Part shown: positions 17,639-27,889 of the stretch, piece by piece | How the letters are laid out: the number at the start of each line of letters is the position of its first letter | How positions within the stretch are numbered: the stretch's first letter is position 1 | NCBI RefSeq assembly: GCF_001428505.1 | Contig: NZ_LMHU01000005.1 | Coordinates: forward strand, 186,001-250,000 | Length of the DNA: 64,000 bases | Reading direction: 5' to 3' | From: Terrabacter sp. Root181 | GTDB lineage: Bacteria > Actinomycetota > Actinomycetes > Actinomycetales > Dermatophilaceae | Made by a program: the position numbers and the translations under genes | The notes under the pieces: model-generated | Told to the model about the DNA's origin: nothing | Database searches by the model: none | Seen by the model: the letters and a program-made list of their open reading frames with translations, nothing else

Positions 17639-18583
17639 ATGCCGTCCTCCGCGCCGACGCGCCCCACCACCCTCCTCGAGGTGGCGTGCGACGAGTCCGG
17701 CTCGGAGGGGGAGAAGCTCGTCCACGGCAGCACCGACACCTTCGCTCACGCGAGCGTCGACGTGACGACCGAGGCCGCGCTCGCCACGATCGAGCGGGTG
17801 CGCGTCGAGGCCCGTTCACCCGCGACGGAGGTGAAGGCCAGCGTCGTCCTGCGGCCGCAGAACCGCCGGTTGCTCGACTGGCTGCTCGGGGAGGACGGCC
17901 CGCTGCTCGGTCACGCCCACGTCCACCTCACCGACAAGGCGCTGCACCTGACCGGACGCATGGTGCTCCTGCTCGACGGGGAGTCCGCTGCGGGTCCCGA
18001 CCTCGCCCGGCGGGCCGAGGTGCTGCACCGGACGGCGATGCGTCGGCTGGGAAGGGACGGCTGGGAGGCCGTGCTCGCCGACTTCAACGACGTCGTGCGG
18101 GCCCGCTCGCTCGACGAGGCTGCGGCGAGTGCGTGCGCCCTCCGGACCGGCCTCGCCGACCTCGTCGACGTCGCGCCGGACCTGCCCGCCGGCGTCCCCG
18201 CCGACCCCGAGAGCCTGCTCGTGCTCGTGGCGCGCGGACGTGGGGCGCTCGACCCGATCGTGCCGGCGCTCGCCGAGGTCCTGCGCCACTGGGGTGCGGC
18301 GGGTCGCCCCCTCTGGGTGGTCCACGACGTGCAGGCGACGCTCACCGACGCGGCGATCCGCGCGGCCGTCGGAGCGACCGCCGACGGGTCCTCGGACGCG
18401 CTCGAGGGCATCAGCTTCGTCGACTCGCAGCACGACCCGCGGGTGCAGATGGCCGACTTCCTCGCCGGCGCCGCCCGACGGATCGCCTCGCACGTGCTTG
18501 CGGGACAGGCGGATCCGGGACTCGTGCACCTCATCGCACCGTACGTGAGCGCACGCTCGACCTGGCCCGACGCCTGGCCGTGA
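17639..18583 (+). CDS. DUF3800 domain protein
   Basis: The ATG at 17639 begins MPSSAPTRPTTLLEVACDESG, giving 314 residues. The DESG near residue 18 and the distal QMADFLAGAARRI are the hallmark ends of DUF3800, a family with an RNase H-like predicted fold often found in mobile or defence contexts, without settled function. The middle (about 150-250) is less conserved-looking. The 159-nt region shared with the divergent B12 protein contains a short dyad (GTCAG-AA-CTGAC) near 17524. Confidence 0.75.
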   Translation: MPSSAPTRPTTLLEVACDESGSEGEKLVHGSTDTFAHASVDVTTEAALATIERVRVEARSPATEVKASVVLRPQNRRLLDWLLGEDGPLLGHAHVHLTDKALHLTGRMVLLLDGESAAGPDLARRAEVLHRTAMRRLGRDGWEAVLADFNDVVRARSLDEAAASACALRTGLADLVDVAPDLPAGVPADPESLLVLVARGRGALDPIVPALAEVLRHWGAAGRPLWVVHDVQATLTDAAIRAAVGATADGSSDALEGISFVDSQHDPRVQMADFLAGAARRIASHVLAGQADPGLVHLIAPYVSARSTWPDAWP

Positions 18584-18601
18584 AGCCGGGCTGTCAGGGC
18601 C

Positions 18602-18844
18602 TCAGAGGTCGCTCATCATCGAGACGCTGCACGACCCGGCCCGGGTGGCCACCTGGTGCGGGGTCGACGCGGACGGCAGGCGCACGTCCGCGAATGACGT
18701 CGTGACGACAGGGGCGGCAGGGGTCACCGCCCGAGGTGCGGCGGCGGCCGTCGATCCGGCCAGAGCCGTGAGGGCGACGAGTGCCGAGCCCGCGACGGCG
18801 GTCAGGGCGCTCCGACGGGTCAGCCTGCTGCGGCGCGTGTCCAT
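18602..18844 (-). CDS. Small secreted protein, function unknown
   Basis: 80 residues: a twin-arginine-like or Sec signal (RRSRLTRRSALTAVAGSALVALTALAG, AAA cleavage region around residue 36), then about 44 residues of Ser/Thr/Val-rich mature sequence ending SCSVSMMSDL. The single Cys in the mature part is not a lipobox. It lies downstream of the beta-propeller gene on the same strand. No family is recognised; assignment rests on the signal peptide and intact frame. Confidence 0.55.
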   Translation of the reverse strand: MDTRRSRLTRRSALTAVAGSALVALTALAGSTAAAAPRAVTPAAPVVTTSFADVRLPSASTPHQVATRAGSCSVSMMSDL

Positions 18845-18929
18845 CCATCCAGTGTGCGCCTGCACTGCCGCCGGGTCCATGGTCCTGTGCACCCTCGCGC
18901 GCAGGGGGACCCGACGGCATACGCAGTCG

Positions 18930-19919
18930 TCAAGCGGTGGGGAGGCGCGTGACCCAGAAGGGCGCGGTGTCGGGCGAGGGGATCCCGAAGCGCGCGTTGA
19001 CGACCCACAGCGACCCGAGGGCGGCCGTCGCGGTCGACGGGACGTCGAGCGCGGCGTCGGTGAGCGTGGCGACCCACCGGGCCCGCCATCCGCCGCCGTC
19101 GCGGCGCAGCCGCACGACGCTGACGTCCTGCGGTCCGCTCCCGCGCACGTTGTAGAGCGTCCGGCCCACGAGCTCCAGCCCGTCGCCGCTCGTGATCGGG
19201 GGTCCTCCGGTGACGGGGATGGGACGGGCCACGCCCGACCCCGGGTCGACCTGCCAGAGCCCGCCCACCCGGCTGTGGTTGAGCACGACGGGTCCATGGG
19301 GGAGGGCGCGGATACCGTTGGCGTTGAAGGTGTTCGGAGGGCTGGTCGGCCAGTCGCCGGTGAGGGCCACGAACTCGGCCGGGGCGCCGGAGGGACGGCC
19401 TTGGCGGGTGAGCCGGACGACGGTGAGGCGGTCGACGTTCGAGTCGGTGGCCCACACGGCCTGGCGGGTGACGACGAGGTCGTTGAGGAAGCCCGCACCC
19501 GGGACGACCGTGTCGCCGACGACGGCACCCGACCGGGCGTCCACGGCCCAGACGTGTCCGACGGTGCCGAGGGAGCCGACCGCCCAGACGAGCCCGGTCC
19601 GGTGGTCGAAGTAGAGGCCGCGCAGCGACCTGCCGGCCTCCGGGGCGAGCAGGGTGCGGACCGCACCGGTGCGGAGGTCGCCGGTGACGATGCGCCCGTC
19701 GGCGACCGACCCGACGTAGAAGGAGGGACCCGGACCGGACGTGATGCCCTCGGGGCGGGTCCCGACCGGGAGGTCGATGCTCGACGGGAGGCCGCCCCCG
19801 CGGCGCTCTTCGGCGGAGGCGACGGGAGTGGTCAGGGCGGTGACGGCGACGGCAGCGGCCGAGCCGAGGACGAGGCGACGCGAAGGAGTGCCATGGTGCA
19901 CGGCGTTGTGGTTGTCCAT
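18930..19919 (-). CDS. Exported SMP-30-like beta-propeller protein
   Basis: The ATG at 19919 (MDNHNAVHHGTPSRRLVLGSAAAVAV) gives 329 residues with a twin-arginine-type signal ending near ASA-EE at about residue 35. The mature part has repeated short beta blades (LPVGTRPEGITSGPGPSFYVGSVADGRIV, RGLYFDHRTGLVWAVGS, NDLVVTRQAVWATDS) as in SMP-30/gluconolactonase-like and NHL-type propellers. No catalytic residues can be assigned, so an extracytoplasmic lactonase-like or carbohydrate-related role is only a suggestion. Confidence 0.72.
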   Translation of the reverse strand: MDNHNAVHHGTPSRRLVLGSAAAVAVTALTTPVASAEERRGGGLPSSIDLPVGTRPEGITSGPGPSFYVGSVADGRIVTGDLRTGAVRTLLAPEAGRSLRGLYFDHRTGLVWAVGSLGTVGHVWAVDARSGAVVGDTVVPGAGFLNDLVVTRQAVWATDSNVDRLTVVRLTRQGRPSGAPAEFVALTGDWPTSPPNTFNANGIRALPHGPVVLNHSRVGGLWQVDPGSGVARPIPVTGGPPITSGDGLELVGRTLYNVRGSGPQDVSVVRLRRDGGGWRARWVATLTDAALDVPSTATAALGSLWVVNARFGIPSPDTAPFWVTRLPTA

Positions 19920-20037
19920 CCTCCATGCTGGGCGCACGGCCGCCCAGAAATCGAGGGTCGGGCGGTGAACCTTTGACGCGGGTGTGTCGTTGCAGTGGCC
20001 GCGGCACACCCGCGCCCGCACGGGTCGCGAACCTCGG

Positions 20038-20358
20038 TCAGCGGAAGAGGTCGAGCTTCCCGTACTTCTCGGCCAGCAGGTAGTAGACGGTGACGCGGTT
20101 CTTCGTGTGGTCGCCCTTGAGCACCTGACCGACCTCTGCCAGTGAGGCGTCGAGGTCGGCGTCGGAGTCGGTGAGTGCGAGCTTCTTCTTCATGAAGCCG
20201 TCGCGGACGCGGTCGGTCTCGGCCTTGTCGGTGAACGCCACGAGTGCCGAGTCGCGCTTCTGCAGTGCGATGCCGCAGTGCCGGACGATGCCCTTGATCG
20301 CGGCGTCGTCGGCGTCGGGTGCGTACTTCCTGACGTCTGCTGCCCAGTCTTCTGCCAT
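20038..20358 (-). CDS. DUF2853 family protein
   Basis: 106 residues beginning MAEDWAADVRKYAPDADDAAIKGIVRHCGIALQ. It is an all-helical soluble protein that I recognise as DUF2853, with the typical RDSALVAFTDKAETDRVRDGFMKKKLAL block. Function unknown. A GAAGAGGGGC ribosome site precedes the ATG. It is followed on the same strand by no close gene. Confidence 0.8.
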   Translation of the reverse strand: MAEDWAADVRKYAPDADDAAIKGIVRHCGIALQKRDSALVAFTDKAETDRVRDGFMKKKLALTDSDADLDASLAEVGQVLKGDHTKNRVTVYYLLAEKYGKLDLFR

Positions 20359-20427
20359 GTGCCGTGCCCCTCTTCGTTGAATGGCTGGAACACGAGCGAC
20401 GCTAAACCCGCGGCGGTCGCCTGAGAA

Positions 20428-20459
20428 GAGCCCCGGGGTGAATGTTCACCCCGAGGCTC
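20428..20459. terminator. Strong bidirectional hairpin downstream of the M15 peptidase gene
   Basis: The sequence reads GAGCCCCGGGGTGAA, a two-base TG turn, then TTCACCCCGAGGCTC: a 15-bp stem with a single mismatch. It sits between the 3' end of the peptidase-containing side (gene end 20492) and the DUF2853 start. There is no T-tract, as usual in high-G+C actinobacteria. A role as transcription terminator is inferred from stem strength and position. Confidence 0.65.
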
Positions 20460-20491
20460 CTGCACGCCGGCTCCCAGGCCGGTCGGACGCG

Positions 20492-21490
20492 TCAGGCGGT
20501 GAGCCTGGCCCAGGTGCGGACCCCCACGACCCCATCGGCCGTGAGGCCGCGGGACTGCTGGAAGGCCTGGGTCTTCGTCGCCGTCATCGCGCCGAAGACG
20601 CCGTCGGCCGTGAGCGTGTAGCCGCGGTGCGTCAGCAGCTTCTGCGCCGCGACGACGGACTGCCCGGTGGAGCCGCGCTTGACGGACACGACGAGCGCCG
20701 ACCACGTCTTCGGGCCGACGACGCCGTCGGCGGCGAGGCCCTTGGAGCGCTGGAAGGAGATGACGCGGCTCTGCGTGGTCGGGCCGAACGAGCCGTCCAC
20801 GGTGAGGCTGAAGCCGCGCTGGCGCAGCAGGTGCTGGATGGCCGTCACGCGGAAGCCGCTCGCGCCGCGCCTGACCGTCGTCCAGGCGATCGGCGCGGGT
20901 GTCGGCGTGCCGACCCCACCGCCGATGCGCTGGGCGAGGGCCGCGAGCCGGGCGTCGCCGGGGCGCACGTTGATCTCGAAGTGCATCTCGTCCTTGCGGC
21001 CCGAGTAGTCGCCGCCCCAGCGGACCACTCCGTTGCAGGAGCTGAGGATCGAGCGGATGTGCGAGCGCTGCGTCGCCGTGAAGGTGCCGGACGTGCCGAG
21101 CGGGTGGCGCGGCGCGTTGAGGTCGATGGCCGTGCCGCTCGAGTGGTTCGACAGCGACGTGCTGCCCGAGATGACGCGGTAGCTGTGGCCCCAGCACCAG
21201 CCCTTGACGAGCGCCTCGACCTCGCTGTTGAACCGACGCGCGACGTAGCCGAGCACGACGTGCACGTCGCCCCGGCGGACGCCGGCGGGGAAGGTCGCGG
21301 CCCCGACCGACAGGGTGCTGAGTGGCACGACGGACGACGATCCGGCCGGCCAGCCGTTCTGCGACGTCGCGGCCTGAGCGGCGGTCGCCGTGGCGGCGAC
21401 GAGCCCGCCCCCGATGAGGAGGCCGCCCGCGCCGCGGATCAGCGTGCGGCGGCCGACGGCGGGACCGGTGGTTTCGTGGAGCTCACACAT
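20492..21490 (-). CDS. Secreted M15-type peptidase with two peptidoglycan-binding domains
   Basis: 332 residues. A twin-arginine-type signal (GRRTLIRGAGGLLIGGG, cleavage near AQA at about 40) is followed by a VanY/M15_4-like domain with zinc ligands H116 and D123 in SNHSSGTAIDLNA and H170 in DEMHFEI. Two PG_binding_1 repeats follow (about 205-265 and 268-331, each with the LxxDGxxGxxT-type core). It should cleave peptidoglycan stem or cross-link peptides at the cell wall. Specificity (D,D- or L,D-) cannot be read. Confidence 0.88.
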   Translation of the reverse strand: MCELHETTGPAVGRRTLIRGAGGLLIGGGLVAATATAAQAATSQNGWPAGSSSVVPLSTLSVGAATFPAGVRRGDVHVVLGYVARRFNSEVEALVKGWCWGHSYRVISGSTSLSNHSSGTAIDLNAPRHPLGTSGTFTATQRSHIRSILSSCNGVVRWGGDYSGRKDEMHFEINVRPGDARLAALAQRIGGGVGTPTPAPIAWTTVRRGASGFRVTAIQHLLRQRGFSLTVDGSFGPTTQSRVISFQRSKGLAADGVVGPKTWSALVVSVKRGSTGQSVVAAQKLLTHRGYTLTADGVFGAMTATKTQAFQQSRGLTADGVVGVRTWARLTA

Positions 21491-21547
21491 GACTACCCCT
21501 GAGCGTGTGTCGGTGGCGTGGACGCGGGCGCGTCCGCAGCGCCGACG

Positions 21548-22543
21548 CTAGGGGCGGGCGGCGTTGCGGTACATGGGGAGGACTCCCCGGCCGGACGCCA
21601 CCAGGGCGTCGCCGAGGGAGGTGCGCCAGTAGAGCACCTCGCGTCCAGACCGTCGGCGCAGCACCGTGCCGGACGCGAGCAGCACCTTGAGGTGGTCGCC
21701 GACCGAGCCGAGCGGCATACCCGTGCGGGCGACGAGCGCGCTCGTGCTCGAGGGTCCGTCCAGGCTGCGCAGCAGCCGGGCGCGGGCGACACCGACGAGC
21801 CGCTCGAGCCCGTCGTCGGCCTGGCCGTCCACCTCGGCGAGCGCTCCGGTCACGGGGTAGTAGATGGCGTAGCGGCGTGGGAGGTCCCAGCCGACCCACG
21901 TCGCGGTCCCGTGCGCGGGCACGAAGTAGAGGTCGGCGTCGTCGTCGAGCACGCGTGAGGGCAGGTCGTAGCGGTTGATCCGCAGCTGCCCGTCGCCGAG
22001 CCACTCGCGGTCGCGGCCGAGGTCGCGCAGCACGGCTGCCCAGCCGTGGGTCGCGAGGCGAGCCGTGCGCGAGACGATGTCGGCGCGCAGGATGCGCTCC
22101 CGACGCGCCCAGTCGGTGGCGAGCGCGTGGGTCCACACCCACTCGAGCAGCTGGGCTGCGTGCTCGGCCGTGCCCGGTCGGCTCAGGCTGCGTGGCAGGG
22201 ACGTCTCGGGGCTGCTCTCGCGCAGGTGAGCGCGAACTCGCTTGTCCCCCAAGGCTCGCACGTCGTCGACCTCGTCGGCGAAACTGCGGCCCGGACCGTC
22301 GGGCGGGAGTGCGAGCCAGTCGGAGATCCACCCCCGGCGCCAGCTGTGCTCGAGGACGGCCCGCCGCACCGGGTGCTCGTCGAGCATCGCCTCGAAGGAC
22401 TCGCGGTGGGCTGCCGCGAAGGCCCGGCCCGCGGCGTCACTCGGACGCACGAGGTCGTTGAGGGCGGCGACCGTCTCGATGCGTGGGGACACGACGAAGC
22501 GGCTCCGCGCCAGCAGGTCGGCCGAGATCCGCCACGTTCCCAT
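21548..22543 (-). CDS. ArsR-type winged-helix regulator with N-terminal DUF5937-like domain
   Basis: 331 residues. The C-terminal 75 residues hold a winged helix (RLLRSLDGPSSTSALVARTGMPLGSVGDHLKVLLASGTVLRRRSGREVLYW) typical of ArsR-family repressors. The long N-terminal region matches my recollection of the DUF5937 arrangement seen in actinobacterial regulators. No metal-binding Cys pair is present. It is divergent from an MFS exporter 50 nt away, the probable target; a GACGGC-CCGA-GCCGTC dyad at 22574-22589 lies just before that gene. Confidence 0.8.
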   Translation of the reverse strand: MGTWRISADLLARSRFVVSPRIETVAALNDLVRPSDAAGRAFAAAHRESFEAMLDEHPVRRAVLEHSWRRGWISDWLALPPDGPGRSFADEVDDVRALGDKRVRAHLRESSPETSLPRSLSRPGTAEHAAQLLEWVWTHALATDWARRERILRADIVSRTARLATHGWAAVLRDLGRDREWLGDGQLRINRYDLPSRVLDDDADLYFVPAHGTATWVGWDLPRRYAIYYPVTGALAEVDGQADDGLERLVGVARARLLRSLDGPSSTSALVARTGMPLGSVGDHLKVLLASGTVLRRRSGREVLYWRTSLGDALVASGRGVLPMYRNAARP

Positions 22544-22573
22544 GTTTCGCCTCCGTCCGAAAGATTAGTGGGC

Positions 22574-22589
22574 GACGGCCCGAGCCGTC
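22574..22589. promoter_or_regulatory. Inverted repeat in the ArsR/MFS divergent promoter
   Basis: GACGGC-CCGA-GCCGTC, a perfect 6-bp dyad ending three bases before the first possible start codon of the MFS gene. It could be the operator of the divergent winged-helix regulator or an mRNA hairpin. Only its symmetry and location support it. Confidence 0.35.
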
Positions 22590-22592
22590 AGG

Positions 22593-23810
22593 GTGGAGCA
22601 AGTGAAGACCTACCGCCAGCTGTTCGCCATCCGTGAGTTCCGGGTCCTCTTCCTCGTCCAGTGCATCAACATCGGGTCGTATGCCGTCGCGTCCCTCGCG
22701 CTCGGCACCATCACCTTCGCCGCCACGGGGTCGCCGGTCCTCACGGCCCTCGCGATGTTCGGCGCGCCCCTCATGCGGATCGTCGGCCAGACCCTCTTCG
22801 GCTCCGGCTCCGACCTGGTCCGCCCGCGCACCGCGCTGCTGCTCGTCTTCACGACGACGATGGTCACCGACCTGCTCCAGGCGCTCCCCGGTCTCGCGTG
22901 GGGCTGGCGCTTCGCGCTGCTCGCCGTCGGCCCGCTCATCACCTCGGCCCTCGGCGGCAGCATGATGGCGCTCGTCTCCGACATCCTCCCGCCCGACGGC
23001 TTCATCCTCGGCCGGGCGACGATGAACATCGCGGTGGGCGGCATGCAGATCGTCGGCTACGGCATCGGTGGATTGCTCCTCATCACCTTCACGACGACCG
23101 AGCTCTTCCTCGGCTCGGCGGCGGCCCTCTTCGTCGCCGTGGTGCTGCTCCGCCTCGGCCTCTCCGACCACCCGCCGCGGCATGCAGGCGCGTCCCTCGT
23201 GCGCCGGACCCGCGAGGTGAACCGGGCGCTGCTCGGGTCGCGCGTCATCCGCCCGATCTACCTGACGTTGTGGGTCCCCAACGGCCTGATCGTCGGGTGC
23301 GAGGCGCTCTTCGTGCCGTTCGCGGGCGAGCGCGCGGGCTACCTCTTCGCCGTCACCGCCGCCGGCATGCTGCTCGGCGACGTCGTCGTCGGCCGCTTCC
23401 TCGCCGTCGCGGTCCGCGACCGCCTCATCGGCCCGTTGCGCCTGCTGCTCGCCGTGCCCTACCTCGCGTTCTTCGCCGTCCCGTCGCTGCCGTATGCCGC
23501 CGCGCTCGCCTTCGTGGCGTCGGTGGGCTACTCCGCGAGCCTGCCCCTGCAGGAGCGGCTGGTGACCCACACCGACGGTCAGGCTCGGGGGCAGGTCTTC
23601 GGGCTCCAGGGCACGGGCCTCATGGTCGGTCAGGCCCTCGGGGCGTTGCTCGGGGGTGCGGTGGCGAGCGCCCTGGGGATGGGACCGGTCGCCGCCGCGC
23701 ACGCGATGGGGGTCATGGCGGTCGCCTCGGTGGTCGTCTCGCTCGCCCTCACACCGGGTCTGCGCCGGTCGCGGCCGGGGGCCGAGGTCCTCCAGGGCGC
23801 CGCCGCCTGA
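22593..23810 (+). CDS. MFS transporter
   Basis: 405 residues with about twelve hydrophobic segments. The start is either the GTG at 22593 or the GTG at 22602 (KTYRQLFAIREFRVLF); GGAG at 22595-22598 sits too close (3 nt) to the second, so the first is kept. The pattern (REFRVLFLVQCINIGSYAVASLALG) is that of actinobacterial MFS drug/metabolite exporters, and the substrate is unknown. It is divergent from the ArsR-type regulator. Its 3' end overlaps the tail of the ATPase pseudogene on the other strand. Confidence 0.83.
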   Translation: MEQVKTYRQLFAIREFRVLFLVQCINIGSYAVASLALGTITFAATGSPVLTALAMFGAPLMRIVGQTLFGSGSDLVRPRTALLLVFTTTMVTDLLQALPGLAWGWRFALLAVGPLITSALGGSMMALVSDILPPDGFILGRATMNIAVGGMQIVGYGIGGLLLITFTTTELFLGSAAALFVAVVLLRLGLSDHPPRHAGASLVRRTREVNRALLGSRVIRPIYLTLWVPNGLIVGCEALFVPFAGERAGYLFAVTAAGMLLGDVVVGRFLAVAVRDRLIGPLRLLLAVPYLAFFAVPSLPYAAALAFVASVGYSASLPLQERLVTHTDGQARGQVFGLQGTGLMVGQALGALLGGAVASALGMGPVAAAHAMGVMAVASVVVSLALTPGLRRSRPGAEVLQGAAA

Positions 23811-24871
23811 GGGGTCGCACCGGAGGGGCCGCCACGCTGAACCGCGCGGCGCGGCGCCGGACGAACCGGGTGCCGAGGTCGGTGGGAGCGCCGGTCGGCG
23901 GGGTCGCGGCGGCGCGGTAGAACCACCGCTTGCCGAGCTCGACGAGCACGAGGTGGCCGATGACCATGACGACGAGTGCGGCGAAGAAGCCGCCGGGAAG
24001 CGGGGCGAAGCCGAGGGGTGCCGCGAGCGGACTGGCCGGCAGCACCGCGCCGACGAGGACGACGCCGAGGGCGGCCAGCGTCAGCGGCAGGCTCGGGTGG
24101 CTCCGGAAGAAGGGGACCGTCCGCGTCCGGATGGCGAAGATGACAAGACTCTGGGTGGCGAGCGACTCGACGAACCAGCCGGATCGGGACAGCTGTGCGA
24201 CCCGATGGCCACGACGACGCCCCGGCCGCTGCCGGCGTGGACGACCGTGCCCATGAGCGCGCAGCCGGAGAGCTCGGCGAGCGTGGCCGTCTCGGCCACG
24301 GGCTCGGTGGACTTCGGGACGGGCTGGGACTCCCCGGTCAGCACCGACTCGTCGCACTCGAGCCGGACGACCGAGACGAGGCGGATGTCGGCCGGCACGA
24401 CCTCCCCGAGGCTGAGCTCGACCACGTGCCCCGGCACGAGCGTCGTCACGTCGACGCGGCCGAACGCCCCTCCGCGCAGCACGACGGCCTCGTGGGTGCC
24501 TGCGCGTGGAGCGAGGCGGCCGCCTTCTCGGCGCGGTACTCGTTGACGAACCCGAGCCCCACGGAGGCGATGACGATGATGCCGATGATGACGGCGTCCC
24601 CCTGCTCGCCGACGAAGGACGACGCCGTCGCGGCGACGAGCAGGCCGAGCAGGGGCGAGTTCAGCTGGTGCCACAGGACCGTGAGGACGCGCGCGTGGTG
24701 GGTCGCGATCGCGTTCGGGCCGAAGGCGATCCGTCGCTGCTCGACCTCGCCGGCCCCCAGCCCGAGTGACGGGTCCACGCCGAGCGACTCGAGCACGTCG
24801 GGTGCGGCCCGTCCCGCGGCGGCGCGGATCGACGCCGTCGCGCTGCTGGGTGCCAGCAGCCCGGAGGTCAC
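23749..24871 (-). pseudogene. Decayed MgtA-type P-type ATPase
   Basis: Three frame pieces read leftward as one P-type ATPase. The first (GTG near 24871 to about 24500) has the cation-ATPase N-terminus (RIAFGPNAIATHHARVLTVLWHQLNSPL, VNEYRAEKAAASLHA). After a frameshift near 24500 comes the actuator domain with the TGES loop (DESVLTGESQPVP). About 500 residues are then missing, including the phosphorylation DKTGT and the nucleotide domain. The junction near 24200 leads straight into the MgtA-type membrane end (SGWFVESLATQSLVIFAIRT to LVLVELGKRWFYR). Magnesium/cation transport is therefore lost. The tail overlaps the 3' end of the convergent MFS gene. Confidence 0.85.
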
Positions 24872-24881
24872 CTCCCGGGGG

Positions 24882-27833
24882 TCAGGAGACGAGTCCGCGT
24901 CGTCGCGCGATGGCGGCCGCCTCGGTGCGGCCGGAGGCACCGAGCTTGGCGAGCAGGTTGGAGACGTGGACGCTCACGGTCTTGGTGCTGATGTAGAGCT
25001 GCTTGCCGATCTGGCCGTTGGTCAGGCCCTGCGCGAGCAGCGCCAGCACCTCGACCTCGCGCGGTGTGAGGTCGGGTGTGGCACCACCTGGGCGCACTGC
25101 GTCGAGCTCGGCGAGCAGCGGCTTGGCCTCGAGCCGGACCGCGACCTCCCGGGCCTGCTCGGCGACCGCGCGGTAGCCGGCGTCGTCGCCCGCCGCCCGC
25201 AGCGCCTCGGAGAGTCGCGCCCGTGAGCGGGCGGTCTCGAAGACGTGCCCGTAGCGCTCGAACGCCGCGACGCTCTCGCGCCACGCCTCGACGAGCTCGT
25301 CGACCGGCGGCGGGTCCTCGACCCCGGCGACCCGTTGCAGCCGGAGCACCTCGGCCTCGAGCCGGGCGGTCCAGGCCCAGGTCTCGCGGCTCGTGTCCTC
25401 GAGCGACTCGACCGCCGCACGCTCGAACTTCGGGCGGCTCGCCTTCTCGACCGCGGGACGCAGCTCGCTGATGAGCCGTGCGCGGTCGGCGAGCTCGTCG
25501 ACGAGGGCGACGGCCCGAGCCCGCAGCGCGGGGTCGGCGCGCGGCACGAGCGCCGCGGCCTGCCCCGCCACGAGCGCGGCCAGCCGCACGACGGCGTGGT
25601 ACTCGCCCCATGCCGCGTCGAGGAAGCGGACCGCCTCGTCGGTCAGGTCGAGCATCCCGGCGAGGTCGCCCGCCTCGCCGAGCACGTCGACCGCCGGCAT
25701 CGTCGTCAGGACGACGCAGAGTCCGTCGACCGGCCACCACTCCCGCAGCGCGCCGATGAGGTCGGGGTCGACCGGCTCACCCCGACCGGCGTGCACGAGC
25801 AGGGCGGCAGCGGTGAAGATCGTGCGCCCCGGCTGCGGTGCCGGGCGGCCCGCGAGGTCGAGGCGCCGGGTCGCGCCGTCCCAGTCGCCGAGCTCGTATG
25901 CCGTGAGCCCGCCGAGGAGGCGGCACTCCTGTCCCCACGGTGCCCACTCGCGGTGCATCCGCCGCGCGACGTCGGCGCCGCGGTCGTAGAGCGCGAGCGA
26001 CCCGGGCAGGTCACCGCGCCGGTGCGCGAGCGAGGCCAGCTGGTGCAGGGCGCGCAGCAGGAGGGGGTCGTCGGGGTCGATGTCGGCCACGACCGACCGC
26101 AGGTGCGTCTCGACCGAGTCGAGGTCCTCCTGCGCCTCGAGGACGCGGGCCATGATCGTGCGCACCTCGGCGAGCGCGCCGCCCATGCCGAGCCGCTCCG
26201 CGAGCAGCGACACCTCGTTGCCGACCACGGCGGCCTCGACGAACGAGCCGTGGTCGACGAGCGCCTGCACGCGGGCGACGAGCACGCGAACCCGGCGCTC
26301 GTCGGCCTCCTCACCGATCAGCGACAGGGCCTCGTCGGTCAGCGCGACGGAGTCGATCGGCAGGTCGAGGACGCGCGACCGGATGACGAGCGCCCCGAGC
26401 AGGTCGGCGCGCGCACCCGGCTCCTGGGCCGTGCCCGGGTGGTCGAGGCGGTCGCGGAGGAGGTCCATGGCCCGGATCGGCTCGCCGGCGACCATCGCCG
26501 CGCGCGAGGCCCGGAGGGTCACCTCGTCGCGCTCGGGGTCGTCCTCGTCGATCCAGGAGAGGGCTCGCTCGAGGAGGAGCAGCGCCTCCTGCGGGCCGCC
26601 GACGGCCATGGCCGACTCGGCCGCCGCCCGGCTCGCCCGGACCGCCGTCGGCAGGTCACCCACCGCGGCGGCGTGGCGGGCGAGCTCGGACGCGGGGGCG
26701 AGCTCGGGGCGCTCGGCCAGCACGGCGGCATACGCCCGGTGGAGCCGGAGGCGCTCACCCGGGAGGAGGCTGTCGGCGACGGCCTCGCCGAGAAGGGCGT
26801 GGCGGAAGGTGTAGGCCGGCGGCCACCTGGCCTCGAGCACGTGGTGCTCGACGGCTGCGGCGAGCGCCGCCTCGAGCGTCTCGTCGGGGAGGGCGACGAC
26901 CCGCGAGAGGAGGTCGTGGCCGATGAACTGGCCGCCCTTGAGGGCGATCGCCCTGAGCACGTGCTGCGCGGTGTCGTCGAGCTGCTCGACGCGGGCTCGG
27001 AGCACCCGGCTCAGGCCGCCGGTCAGGGCCTGCCCTGCGGCGGCGCTCGCGACGAGCTCTTCGGCGAAGAACGGGTTGCCCGCGGACCGGCGGGCGATCT
27101 CGGCGTTCGTCTCGTCGTCGGTGGGGGCTCCCTCGATGCCGGAGACGAGCTCTCGGACGGCGTCGTCGGGGAGCGGGGCGAGCTCGACGTGCTCGAGCCC
27201 CGCGATGCGCGCCCACACGGCGAGCGTCTCGTGGAGGGGGTGGCGGCGATAGAGGTCGTCGGAGCGGTAGGTCACGACGAGCCCGACCGCGTGGGCGAAG
27301 CCGCGGGTGAGCAGGAGGGTGATGAGGTCACGCGAGGAGTGGTCGGCCCAGTGGACGTCCTCGACGACGACGAGCGACGGCTGCGCGTCGCCGAGCGTCG
27401 ACAGCAGGGCGTGGACGGCCTCGGCGACCTGGCCGGGGTCGGTGGCCCGACCGGCGCGCTCCAGGTCGTGGGCCTCGGCGCGCCCCGGGAGCAGGTGGCC
27501 GAGGCTGGGGTGCGTGTCGAGCACGCGCTCGACGACCTCGGGGTGGCCCGCGTCGATGGCGCCGACGAGCTCGACGAACGGGAGGTAGGCGAGGCTGCTG
27601 CCGGCCTGGCCGACGCAGTGGCCGACCGCGGTGAACCAGTCGGCCGCGGTGGCGTCGGCGACGAGCTGGCCGACGATCCGCGACTTGCCGATGCCGGCGT
27701 CGCCCGACAGCACGACGACGCCACCGGGCTGGCCACCCGGGGTCGGGCGCAGTCCGATGGCGTCGGCGAGGTGGGACAGGTCGGTGTCCCGCCCGATGAG
27801 GGGGCCGGTGCTGAGCGGCATACGCGGAATCAT
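24882..27833 (-). CDS. Large ATP-binding LuxR-family (LAL) regulator
   Basis: The start chosen is the ATG at 27833 ([19 protein letters not shown]), with GGAG six bases upstream, giving 983 residues. Near residues 40-55 the Walker [10 protein letters not shown] opens a STAND-type ATPase (AAA_16). Next come [16 protein letters not shown], about 550 residues of TPR-like helices, and a C-terminal LuxR HTH ([40 protein letters not shown]). Such MalT-like activators oligomerise on binding ATP and inducer. The inducer and regulon are unknown. A 52-residue protein gene lies directly upstream on the same strand, with repeated sites beyond it. Confidence 0.9.
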   Translation of the reverse strand: MIPRMPLSTGPLIGRDTDLSHLADAIGLRPTPGGQPGGVVVLSGDAGIGKSRIVGQLVADATAADWFTAVGHCVGQAGSSLAYLPFVELVGAIDAGHPEVVERVLDTHPSLGHLLPGRAEAHDLERAGRATDPGQVAEAVHALLSTLGDAQPSLVVVEDVHWADHSSRDLITLLLTRGFAHAVGLVVTYRSDDLYRRHPLHETLAVWARIAGLEHVELAPLPDDAVRELVSGIEGAPTDDETNAEIARRSAGNPFFAEELVASAAAGQALTGGLSRVLRARVEQLDDTAQHVLRAIALKGGQFIGHDLLSRVVALPDETLEAALAAAVEHHVLEARWPPAYTFRHALLGEAVADSLLPGERLRLHRAYAAVLAERPELAPASELARHAAAVGDLPTAVRASRAAAESAMAVGGPQEALLLLERALSWIDEDDPERDEVTLRASRAAMVAGEPIRAMDLLRDRLDHPGTAQEPGARADLLGALVIRSRVLDLPIDSVALTDEALSLIGEEADERRVRVLVARVQALVDHGSFVEAAVVGNEVSLLAERLGMGGALAEVRTIMARVLEAQEDLDSVETHLRSVVADIDPDDPLLLRALHQLASLAHRRGDLPGSLALYDRGADVARRMHREWAPWGQECRLLGGLTAYELGDWDGATRRLDLAGRPAPQPGRTIFTAAALLVHAGRGEPVDPDLIGALREWWPVDGLCVVLTTMPAVDVLGEAGDLAGMLDLTDEAVRFLDAAWGEYHAVVRLAALVAGQAAALVPRADPALRARAVALVDELADRARLISELRPAVEKASRPKFERAAVESLEDTSRETWAWTARLEAEVLRLQRVAGVEDPPPVDELVEAWRESVAAFERYGHVFETARSRARLSEALRAAGDDAGYRAVAEQAREVAVRLEAKPLLAELDAVRPGGATPDLTPREVEVLALLAQGLTNGQIGKQLYISTKTVSVHVSNLLAKLGASGRTEAAAIARRRGLVS

Positions 27834-27889
27834 CGCGTACTCCGCCGACAGCAGCGGGACGGTTGGCGACACGGGTCGCGTCGCCGTTG

